Assembly (NCBI GenBank): GCA_009773075.1
Contig: WOUX01000116.1
Location: 1 to 11,069, forward strand
Length of the DNA stretch: 11,069 bases
Reading direction: 5' to 3'
Source of the DNA: a bacterium
Lineage (GTDB): Bacteria; Desulfobacterota; UBA8473
The notes under the pieces are model-generated. The model was given only the letters and a program-made list of their open reading frames with translations, did no database searches and had not been told where the DNA came from. Shown here one piece after another: positions 1 through 5,248 of the stretch. How positions within the stretch are numbered: the first letter of the stretch is position 1; the number at the start of each line of letters is the position of its first letter. A program made the translations under genes and the position numbers.

Positions 1-60
1 GGTTCCCCTCAACGTTTGGCTCAATAGATTTGAATCAGTTGAGAGGATACTATCTGGGAA

Positions 61-465
61 CTATTTTATCCAGTTATCAATTTTGAGATTTGGAACTCGG
101 TCAAATTCCTTTACGTTATTAGTGACCAAAATGCATCCCGCGGAAAGTGCATGCGCGGCAATAAGCATATCAAGGGACCCAATAGGGGTACCTTGTTTTT
201 CTAAATATACTCGAAGCTCAGCATAATACTGAGCGGCTTCATCACCATAAGACAGTATTTCCATTGGTGCTACAAACTGGGCTAAGGCTAATTGATTCTG
301 TTCTGGTTTTGAGCTTTTAATAACGCCGTATTCAAGCTCACTCAGCGTTATTGACGAGATACTGACTTGCGAAATCTGGATTTTCCTAAAGCGGTCGATT
401 ATATCCACTGGTTTTCGTTTGATAATATAAATGCACGTGTTTGTATCGAGCATGTATTCCATCAT
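61..465 (-). CDS. vapC: VapC-family PIN-domain ribonuclease toxin
   Basis: Toxin of a type II toxin-antitoxin pair. VapC proteins are Mg2+-dependent RNases that cut tRNA or rRNA and are held inactive by VapB. The 134-residue protein is a full-length PIN domain. The N-terminal strand MLDTNTCIY carries the first acidic residue (D7). The helix with SELEYG gives E43, the LDMLIAAHAL block gives D99, and the C-terminal LVTNNVKEFDRVPNL block (residues 113-127) holds N116/N117 and D122. This is the usual four-acid metal site and matches the tRNA(fMet)-type VapC subgroup. The ATG overlaps the vapB stop in an ATGA junction (4 bp), so translation is coupled to the antitoxin. A second ATG follows at once, and either could be used. 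I am confident of the family; the target RNA is not visible from sequence. Confidence 0.93.
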   Translation of the reverse strand: MMEYMLDTNTCIYIIKRKPVDIIDRFRKIQISQVSISSITLSELEYGVIKSSKPEQNQLALAQFVAPMEILSYGDEAAQYYAELRVYLEKQGTPIGSLDMLIAAHALSAGCILVTNNVKEFDRVPNLKIDNWIK

Positions 466-689
466 AGATTTTCTCGAGAATCCTGAGTAGGTTGCTCTCT
501 GGTTTCCATAAAGTCATCGGTGAACTGGCCAAGGCTGTTTACCAATGGCGCCCAAGGATCATTTTTTGGGTAAAGTATGACCATATTACCGATTTTTTTA
601 ATAAATACATCTTCTCCAGAGAACCGGAATTCCTTAGGTAACCTTACGGCTTGGCTTCTGCCGTTTATAAAGATTTTAGCGGTTTGCAT
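462..689 (-). CDS. vapB: VapB-family antitoxin (AbrB/SpoVT-like)
   Basis: Antitoxin that neutralises the adjacent VapC and, as in the family, probably represses its own promoter with the toxin as co-repressor. The protein has 75 residues. Residues 1-45 form the swapped-hairpin AbrB-type DNA-binding domain with the diagnostic FINGRSQAVRLPKEFRF block. Residues 45-75 are the acidic, flexible tail (DPWAPL...DDFMET) that normally threads into the toxin's active site. The start is supported by a strong Shine-Dalgarno AAGGAGGG (695-702), 5 nt before the ATG. The gene precedes vapC with a 4-bp overlap, the usual order for this pair. A near-consensus promoter and two palindromes lie just upstream. Confidence 0.92.
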   Translation of the reverse strand: MQTAKIFINGRSQAVRLPKEFRFSGEDVFIKKIGNMVILYPKNDPWAPLVNSLGQFTDDFMETREQPTQDSRENL

Positions 690-708
690 AGTAACCCTCC
701 TTGAAAAA

Positions 709-730
709 TGATAGATATCAAAGTATATAC
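709..730. promoter_or_regulatory. candidate VapB operator palindromes
   Basis: Two short inverted repeats flank and overlap the vapBC start site. TGATA-GA-TATCA (709-720) lies at the predicted +1, and GTATATAC (723-730) covers the -10 box. Their placement fits an autorepressor site, since VapB-type antitoxins usually bind palindromes across their own promoter. Short AT-rich palindromes also arise by chance. Confidence 0.4.
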
Positions 731-750
731 CGTGTGGTGGAAATTGTCAA
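722..750 (-). promoter_or_regulatory. sigma70-type promoter of vapBC
   Basis: On the minus strand, TTGACA (745-750) and TATACT (722-727) are separated by exactly 17 nt. Both boxes are at or within one base of consensus. Transcription would start near 715, giving a short leader into the vapB ribosome-binding site. Seen directly; promoter activity is inferred. Confidence 0.75.
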
Positions 751-825
751 GTTTTATAATAAACCAGAGATGATTTTTAAGTAACCCTGCCTTTCTGTTA
801 ACTCTGTGAGATATAAAGACCCCTG

Positions 826-854
826 TTGAAATATGAGGGTTAATGTGCCATAAT
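826..854 (+). promoter_or_regulatory. sigma70-type promoter of rfaE2
   Basis: TTGAAA (826-831) and CATAAT (849-854) are spaced by 17 nt, each one mismatch from consensus. The predicted start, near 861, gives a leader of about 40 nt containing AGGAGA (887-892). It is divergent from the vapBC promoter, with the two -35 boxes about 75 bp apart. A second TATACT at 866-871 has no good -35 partner. Confidence 0.6.
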
Positions 855-900
855 ACTCAGAATGATATACTATCTGAAGGACTGTTAGGAGATTAGTTGG

Positions 901-1383
901 TTGGAAAAAAAGATTAAAGACAAAGAGGAGCTTAAGACAGTTACGGAGAGGTTAAGAAAAGAGGGGAAAAGGATCGTCTTTACCAATGGATGCTTTGATT
1001 TGATTCATGTAGGCCACATCAGATACCTTGAAGAGGCTAAAAAACTCGGAGATATTTTGATAGTGGCTGTAAACAGCGATCAGTCTGTGAGGGCTATAAA
1101 GGGGAATAAAAGACCGATTATCCCTGAAGAAGAACGGGCAGAGGTTTTATCTGCCTTGCAATGTGTGGATTTCGTTGTAATATTTCATGAGCCTGATCCG
1201 TTAAATATAATCTCTCTTCTGAAACCCGATGTCCTTGTCAAAGGCGGAGATTGGGGCGAAGATGCCATAATAGGCAGAGAGGTTGTTGAATCTATTGGAG
1301 GGAAGGTCATTCGCATACCTGAAATAAAAGGGGCGTCTAGCAGTAGTATTATAGATAAAATCGTAAATCGTACTTACGAGTAA
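901..1383 (+). CDS. rfaE2: D-glycero-beta-D-manno-heptose 1-phosphate adenylyltransferase
   Basis: Cytosolic nucleotidyltransferase that uses ATP to turn heptose 1-phosphate into ADP-D-glycero-beta-D-manno-heptose, the precursor of LPS inner-core heptose. The 160-residue protein corresponds to the C-terminal half of E. coli HldE and lacks the kinase domain, so it is the split (RfaE2/HldC) form. Visible motifs are FTNGCFDLIHVGH, with the catalytic HxGH at residues 36-39, then AVNSDQSVRAIKG, the RPIIPEEERAEVL helix, DVLVKGGDW, and a C-terminal ASSSSII that replaces the family's S/T-rich ISTT-like motif. The TTG start is chosen because AGGAGA lies 8 nt upstream and the protein begins where homologues do. 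Its stop lies 7 nt beyond that of convergent yraN, giving a 10-bp tail-to-tail overlap. The kinase partner (rfaE1/hldA) is not in this window. Confidence 0.93.
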   Translation: MEKKIKDKEELKTVTERLRKEGKRIVFTNGCFDLIHVGHIRYLEEAKKLGDILIVAVNSDQSVRAIKGNKRPIIPEEERAEVLSALQCVDFVVIFHEPDPLNIISLLKPDVLVKGGDWGEDAIIGREVVESIGGKVIRIPEIKGASSSSIIDKIVNRTYE

Positions 1384-1751
1384 CGCGGGCTAAGCTCAAA
1401 GGCATTCTTTATCAACTCTACCTTTTCTCCCTCGGGAGAGATTTGAACCGCCACCACATCGAACCGGGCATCCAGATTTTGCAGGTTGTTTTTGTTTATA
1501 TAATTTAAAGCCACCTTGGAGATTTGGTGCTGTTTCCTTTTATTTACTACCTGGTAGGGATGACCATACTCCAGGGATGACCTGGTTTTCACCTCGATAA
1601 ACGTGAGAGTCTTTTTGTCTTTTGCTATAATATCCACCTCTCCAAACTTACATGTATAGTTTCTCTCAACAATCTTATATTTTAACCCCTTCAAATATGA
1701 AACCGCGATTTCCTCTCCTCTTTTACCCAAGGAGATCCTTTTTTCAGTCAT
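1374..1751 (-). CDS. yraN: YraN/UPF0102-family protein, endonuclease-like fold
   Basis: Small conserved protein of unsettled function with a PD-(D/E)xK nuclease-like core, commonly encoded after rnhB. From the ATG at 1751 it has 125 residues. It shows the N-terminal GKRGEEIAVSYL helix with E14, then NYTCKFGEVDIIAKD (D40), then FIEVKTRSS with E53 and K55. Together these form the predicted metal site. A PYQVVNKRKQHQI helix follows. A GTG at 1766 would add five residues, but it lies in a 7-bp repeat tract and has no ribosome-binding site. GGGGAG stands only 3 nt before the ATG, so initiation may depend on coupling to the rnhB stop 19 nt upstream. It is the last gene of the operon. The family is clear; the role in DNA or RNA metabolism is inference. 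Confidence 0.88.
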   Translation of the reverse strand: MTEKRISLGKRGEEIAVSYLKGLKYKIVERNYTCKFGEVDIIAKDKKTLTFIEVKTRSSLEYGHPYQVVNKRKQHQISKVALNYINKNNLQNLDARFDVVAVQISPEGEKVELIKNAFELSPRYS

Positions 1752-1760
1752 CGTCTCCCC

Positions 1761-1781
1761 ATTCACGATTCACGATTCACA
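1761..1781. repeat. three-copy 7-bp tandem repeat (ATTCACG)
   Basis: Three head-to-tail heptamers: ATTCACG at 1761-1767, ATTCACG at 1768-1774 and ATTCACA at 1775-1781. On the coding strand this reads as TGTGAATCGTGAATCGTGAAT. It spans the end of rnhB and its TGA stop, so the last residues of RNase HII (CES) are encoded by the repeat. The same heptamer recurs at 2786-2820. Confidence 0.7.
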
Positions 1782-2393
1782 GTTTAGATACTCTCTTACA
1801 CCTCTAAAGGTTATTCTGTGGATTTCACAGCACCCGGATTTTTTAATCGCCTGCATATGCTCTTCTGTCCCGTACCCTTTATTCCTGGCAAAATTGTACT
1901 GGGGATATATGCTGTGGTATTCAACCATGATTTTGTCTCGAGTAACCTTGGCAATGATGGACGCAGCAGCAATGGAAGGACTAATGGTATCACCTTTTTT
2001 GATGGCTGATTGAGGGATTTGGGTTGGGATAGAATGTATACCATCGACCAGGATATAGTCGACTTGAAAATTTAAGGCAGCTACGGCTGATTGCATTGCT
2101 TTAAGGCTGGCCTGAAGGATATTGATTCTTTCAATCTCTCTTTGATCTACAATACCAACACCTACTGCTTCAGCTTGTCCATAGATTTCACTGAATAATA
2201 TTTCTCTTCTATTGGCAGATAGCTTCTTAGAATCTGCAATACCCTGGATAGTATGGTTCTCAGGAAGGATAACAGCAGCAGCAACTACAGGTCCTGCCAG
2301 AGGCCCTCTTCCTGCCTCATCGACTCCAGCTATGAATCGGTATCCCCTTGCGTAGATCCCTCTCTCTGGATGAACATGGGAGGAAGATATCAT
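1770..2393 (-). CDS. rnhB: ribonuclease HII
   Basis: Cytosolic endonuclease that cuts RNA in RNA/DNA hybrids and starts removal of single ribonucleotides from DNA. The 207-residue protein has every family block: GVDEAGRGPLAGPVVAAAV with D25 and E26, DSKKLS, VDG with D117, KGD with D135 followed by SPSIAAASIIAKVTRD, NKGYGTEEH, and HRITFRGV. The spacing of the four acids (25, 26, 117, 135) matches E. coli RnhB (16, 17, 108, 126), so the enzyme should be active. The ATG lies 2 nt after the rplS stop and is served by a GGAGAG inside the end of rplS. The C-terminal CES and the stop lie in a 7-bp tandem repeat, which suggests that the original tail was overwritten or extended there. Confidence 0.96.
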   Translation of the reverse strand: MISSSHVHPERGIYARGYRFIAGVDEAGRGPLAGPVVAAAVILPENHTIQGIADSKKLSANRREILFSEIYGQAEAVGVGIVDQREIERINILQASLKAMQSAVAALNFQVDYILVDGIHSIPTQIPQSAIKKGDTISPSIAAASIIAKVTRDKIMVEYHSIYPQYNFARNKGYGTEEHMQAIKKSGCCEIHRITFRGVREYLNCES

Positions 2394-2395
2394 TG

Positions 2396-2743
2396 TCAGA
2401 CTCTCCGCTCCTTGATACGAGCAGCCTTGCCCTTCAGTTCTCTAAGATAGTAGAGCTTAGCCCTTCTAACAAGTCCTTTGCGAACAACCTCTATCTTAGC
2501 AATTCTAGGCGAATGGAGGGGGAAAATTCTTTCTACCCCAACACCGTAAGAGATCTTTCTCACAGTGAAAGTTTCTCTGCTTCCTCCTCCCTTTCTACTG
2601 ATCACAACACCTTCGAAGACCTGTATCCTTTGCTTGTCTCCTTCTATAATTTTAGAATGGACTTTAATAGTATCTCCAGGTTGAAAGTCTGGTATTTCAA
2701 GGTTTATGTGTTCTTTCTCAATAAGGTCTATAGTACCATTCAT
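2396..2743 (-). CDS. rplS: 50S ribosomal protein L19
   Basis: Ribosomal protein at the 30S-50S interface. The 115-residue protein starts MNGTIDLIEKEH, the standard L19 N terminus. It continues with FQPGDTIKVHSKIIEG, IQVFEGVVISRKGGGSRETFTVRKISYGVGVERIFPLHSP and ends VRRAKLYYLRELKGKAARIKERR. An in-frame GTG at 2791 would add 16 residues, but that codon lies in repeat DNA and has no family support. The ATG at 2743 instead has AGGGAG (2751-2756) 7 nt upstream. It is followed by rnhB after 2 nt and preceded by the SPOUT methyltransferase gene across an 84-nt spacer that holds tandem repeats. TrmD-L19 proximity is widely conserved. Confidence 0.97.
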   Translation of the reverse strand: MNGTIDLIEKEHINLEIPDFQPGDTIKVHSKIIEGDKQRIQVFEGVVISRKGGGSRETFTVRKISYGVGVERIFPLHSPRIAKIEVVRKGLVRRAKLYYLRELKGKAARIKERRV

Positions 2744-2750
2744 AATTACT

Positions 2751-2756
2751 CTCCCT
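2751..2756 (-). promoter_or_regulatory. ribosome-binding site deciding the rplS start
   Basis: AGGGAG on the minus strand, 7 nt before the ATG at 2743. It favours the short L19 start over the upstream in-frame GTG. Confidence 0.75.
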
Positions 2757-2785
2757 TTTATTCGATTTCCGACTTCCCTCTCACT

Positions 2786-2822
2786 ATTCACGACTTGCGG
2801 TTCACGACTTACAATTCACGAT
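2786..2822. repeat. degenerate 7-bp/14-bp tandem repeat
   Basis: Reading the plus strand in sevens from 2786 gives ATTCACG, ACTTGCG, GTTCACG, ACTTACA, ATTCACG, then AT-rich sequence. This is also a 14-bp period with ATTCACGACTT-like units at 2786, 2800 and 2814. It fills the spacer between the SPOUT methyltransferase gene and rplS, and shares its core heptamer with the tract at 1761-1781. Confidence 0.65.
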
Positions 2823-2827
2823 TTTTT

Positions 2828-3406
2828 CTATCTCATTCCTAAAAGTCTGTCCAGAATTATAGCCGCTGCTGATCTGACCGATAAATGATAGTAGTCAGTA
2901 TTGCCTCTAATAGGGGCCAGGACATAGTCTGAATCCCTAATAACATCTTCAGTTACTCCCCACCCGGTTCCCAATAATAAAAGATATGGCTGAGAATCTT
3001 CCTCAATCAGTTTCTTTAGATTTAAATAATCGATACTTTTTTCTAAAGGTTTGGCATCAGCAATTATCGTTTTTGGCTTAACCCCTCGATGACTATAGAT
3101 ATCTTCACAGACATCATCCAATGAATCAGCTATTGCAACCAACTCCAGGGCTTCCTTTCTCTTAGGATTATAATCAGCACCAGGACCTGTCAGCCAATGA
3201 GAAAGAATCCTTTTTGCCAGTATCTGTTGTTTTCTGAATGGGGTTACCAAATAGTATTTGGCTATCCCAAAAGTAGTAGCTGCTCTTGCAATATCATGAA
3301 TATCCAGATTGGTCAACGCGGTAGAGACAACCCTTCTGTTTTTGTCATAAACAGGATAATGCAGCAAGGCTAAATAGAGATTTGCCTTTTTTGTTATATT
3401 TACCAC
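2828..3406 (-). CDS. SPOUT-superfamily RNA methyltransferase (RNA_Me_trans, TM1570-like)
   Basis: Predicted SAM-dependent RNA methyltransferase of the TrmD-neighbour family, whose RNA target is not established to my knowledge. The 192-residue protein opens with NLYLALLHYPVYDKN and TNLDIHDIARAATTFG, the family signature. The C-terminal trefoil-knot SAM site is visible as PYLLLLGTGWGV (140-151) and APIRGNTDYYHLSVRSAAAIILDRLLG (164-190). The GTG start at 3406 overlaps the trmD stop by 7 bp, so translation is probably coupled. No separate ribosome-binding site is clear beyond AAGAGG abutting the start. Its lasting association with trmD suggests another tRNA or rRNA methylation, but that is inference. 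The substrate residue cannot be read from sequence. Confidence 0.88.
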   Translation of the reverse strand: MVNITKKANLYLALLHYPVYDKNRRVVSTALTNLDIHDIARAATTFGIAKYYLVTPFRKQQILAKRILSHWLTGPGADYNPKRKEALELVAIADSLDDVCEDIYSHRGVKPKTIIADAKPLEKSIDYLNLKKLIEEDSQPYLLLLGTGWGVTEDVIRDSDYVLAPIRGNTDYYHLSVRSAAAIILDRLLGMR

Positions 3407-4128
3407 CTCTTAACTGAATCCAATTCTTGTTTTATCCCCGACAGTATTTTTAAATCTTCATCAGACAGCTCGGCATCTTCCAATAGATCCGGCCTTCTTT
3501 CAAGTGTCCTTCTAAGGGACTGAGCGTGCCTCCATTTGTTGATTTCCTGATGATTACCAGAAAGGAGTACCTCTGGGACATCTAACCCCTTGTATTTCCT
3601 TGGACGAGTATATTGAGGATATTCCAATAACCAGTTGAAAAAGGACTCATCCTCTGCTGATTTTGGATTTCCCAGAACTCCAGGAATTAATCTTGCAACA
3701 GCATCGAGCAATACCATGGCTGCCAGCTCTCCACCGGAAAGAATATAGTCACCAATTGAGATCTCCTCGTCAACATACTCTCTCACTCTCTCGTCTATCC
3801 CCTCATATTTGCCACAAATAATTATCAGGCATGAGAGCTTTGACAATCCTACAGCGTATTTTTGATCAAACCTCTTTCCCTGAGGGGTTAATAGGATAAC
3901 CCTTGATTCTCCAATGCGAGGCCTCACCTTTTCAATGGCCATAATGATGGGCTCTGGTTTCATCACCATTCCCCGCCCGCCACCATAAGGGTAGTCATCA
4001 GCCGTATGGTGTTTGTCTGATGTAAAATTACGGATATCATGAACCTTTATCTCAATCAATTTTTCTTCTTGATTTAGCGGCGAAGAAAACATATTTGGGA
4101 ATAAGGTAAGGATGTCAAATCTCACCAT
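3400..4128 (-). CDS. trmD: tRNA (guanine37-N1)-methyltransferase
   Basis: Cytosolic SPOUT enzyme that methylates G37 next to the anticodon of certain tRNAs and so prevents +1 frameshifting. From the ATG at 4128 it has 242 residues. Blocks seen are RFDILTLFPNMF, DKHHTADDYPYGGGRGMVMKPEP (39-60), ILLTPQGKRFDQ, IICGKYEGIDERV (104-115), SIGDYILSGGELAAM and ARLIPGVLG. Next comes AEDESF, whose D160 corresponds to catalytic D169 of E. coli, then YPQYTRP and VLLSGNHQEINKWR. A TTG at 4134 would add two residues; AAGGA is 10 nt from the ATG and 4 nt from the TTG. The start lies inside rimM (14-bp overlap). Between PLN and EEKLIEI the protein is about seven residues shorter than typical TrmD, in the first helix. 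Confidence 0.96.
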   Translation of the reverse strand: MVRFDILTLFPNMFSSPLNQEEKLIEIKVHDIRNFTSDKHHTADDYPYGGGRGMVMKPEPIIMAIEKVRPRIGESRVILLTPQGKRFDQKYAVGLSKLSCLIIICGKYEGIDERVREYVDEEISIGDYILSGGELAAMVLLDAVARLIPGVLGNPKSAEDESFFNWLLEYPQYTRPRKYKGLDVPEVLLSGNHQEINKWRHAQSLRRTLERRPDLLEDAELSDEDLKILSGIKQELDSVKRW

Positions 4129-4639
4129 CTTCAAAGAGTCCTTCTAACGGATGGACAATCATTGTTTTTTTTATAACATCTATCTTAATGACCACCTCAG
4201 CGATTGCCGGGATGAGGTATTCCTTGTCCTTATTGCGAATAACATAGACGTCATTGCTTCCGGTCTGAAGGATTCTTTCCACCTTTCCCAGAAAGGCGCC
4301 CTCGTCAGTAAATACCTTTAAACCAATGATTTCAAACCAATAATACTCATCTTCAGAAAGGGGGAGGAGCTTGCTTTTCTTAATAAAGATAGAGGTTCCT
4401 ATGAGTTTTTCCGCTTCATCAATTGAAGATATACCATCGAGTTCTACGAGGATAACGTTTTTATGAGGTTCAACGTTAGTAATTTCGTACCTTTTAAAGT
4501 CCCCTTTTTCATCTTTTACATAAAAAAACTTCTGTAAGGTGAAGATCGCTGGAGATTCGGCATAGGAATTCACCCGTAGCTTGCCTTTAATTCCATGGGT
4601 ACTGACGATCTTTCCTATAACTAACAGCCCATCTTCCAT
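4115..4639 (-). CDS. rimM: ribosome maturation factor RimM
   Basis: 16S rRNA processing factor that binds S19 and helps assemble the 30S head. From the ATG at 4639 it has 174 residues. The N-terminal RimM domain carries LLVIGKIVSTHGIKGKLRV (5-23), and the PRC-barrel follows with YYWFEIIGLKVFTDEGAFLGKVERIL (99-124), the TGSNDVYVIR motif and LIPAIAEVVIKID (142-154). The family begins at MEDGLLVIGK. An upstream TTG at 4660 would give 181 residues, overlap the khpA stop and have GGAG at a tight 4-nt spacing, so the start is uncertain by seven residues. The 3' end overlaps trmD. The rpsP-khpA-rimM-trmD order is widely conserved. Confidence 0.95.
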   Translation of the reverse strand: MEDGLLVIGKIVSTHGIKGKLRVNSYAESPAIFTLQKFFYVKDEKGDFKRYEITNVEPHKNVILVELDGISSIDEAEKLIGTSIFIKKSKLLPLSEDEYYWFEIIGLKVFTDEGAFLGKVERILQTGSNDVYVIRNKDKEYLIPAIAEVVIKIDVIKKTMIVHPLEGLFEDGEI

Positions 4640-4652
4640 AGCAAAGAAAAAG

Positions 4653-4883
4653 TCACTCAATGATCTCCAACACAGATCTCTTCCTAATCTTTGTTGAAGC
4701 AGCAGATAAGATGGTTCTCATTGCTCTGGCAGTTCTTCCCTGTTTTCCAATTACTTTCCCCAGATCCTCTTTTGCCACCCTCAACTCTATAACTGAGGTT
4801 CTCTCTCCATGGACTTCTGAAACCACTACTTCATCAGGGCTGTCCACCAACGATTTAGCAATGTATTCAATCAAACCTTTCAT
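4653..4883 (-). CDS. khpA: KH-domain RNA-binding protein KhpA
   Basis: Small RNA-binding protein of the KhpA (YlqC) family, which in Gram-positive bacteria partners KhpB in RNA control and cell-shape functions. Its role here is not known. The 76-residue protein is one KH domain: helix GLIEYIAKSLVDSPDEV, strand SVIELRVA, then DLGKVIGKQGRTARAMRTIL with the RNA-binding GKQG loop at residues 46-49. The ATG follows GGAGG with 9-nt spacing, a good ribosome-binding site. It sits between rpsP and rimM, its usual place. An 81-nt spacer separates it from rpsP and holds no clear terminator. Confidence 0.94.
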   Translation of the reverse strand: MKGLIEYIAKSLVDSPDEVVVSEVHGERTSVIELRVAKEDLGKVIGKQGRTARAMRTILSAASTKIRKRSVLEIIE

Positions 4884-4964
4884 CTTTAGTAACCTCCACC
4901 TTTCAAATTTTTAAAGGGGGCCTTCGTGCTGGTAGCCTAACCATTGAGCAAATAGAGACTTAAA

Positions 4965-5213
4965 TCAATCAGTAAGTATACCCCTTTTCTTTAAAATGCT
5001 TTTGACCGTCTGTGTCGGTTGAGCACCTCTTTGAATCCATTCCTTTATCCTTTCTTCCTTAAGTTTGATTTCAGCAGGATCCGGATGAGGATTGTACGTA
5101 CCAACAACTTCAACATAATTGCTGTCCCTTGGCGAAGCTGAGTCAGCAATTACTATTCGATAAAAAGGCCATTTCTTAGCACCCATCCTTGCCAGTCTTA
5201 TCTTCACAGGCAT
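4965..5213 (-). CDS. rpsP: 30S ribosomal protein S16
   Basis: Ribosomal protein of the 30S body, needed early in assembly. The 82-residue protein matches the family throughout: MPVKIRLARMGAKKWPFYRIVIADS, then SPRDSNYVEVVGTYNP, LKEERIKEWIQRGAQPTQTVKSILKKRG. A full Shine-Dalgarno AGGAGGT (5220-5226) stands 6 nt before the ATG, the strongest in the operon, as expected for a ribosomal protein. It follows ffh after 35 nt. Confidence 0.97.
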   Translation of the reverse strand: MPVKIRLARMGAKKWPFYRIVIADSASPRDSNYVEVVGTYNPHPDPAEIKLKEERIKEWIQRGAQPTQTVKSILKKRGILTD

Positions 5214-5248
5214 ATTGTTACCTCCTAAAAAGTTAACCCTTATAGCAG

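Noticed and set aside
2744..2791. N-terminal extension of L19 from a GTG at 2791
   Set aside because: The GTG lies in the tandem-repeat tract and the added residues are not L19-like. The ATG at 2743 has a good ribosome-binding site and the family N terminus.
1811..2842. Several plus-strand and alternative-frame reading frames over rnhB and rplS
   Set aside because: They are shadows of genes with full family signatures, have no ribosome-binding sites and show low-complexity translations.
4884..4964. Possible terminator or attenuator between rpsP and khpA
   Set aside because: Only short stems (TGGT/ACCA, AAGG/CCTT) without a T run, and genes continue in the same direction in a conserved operon.
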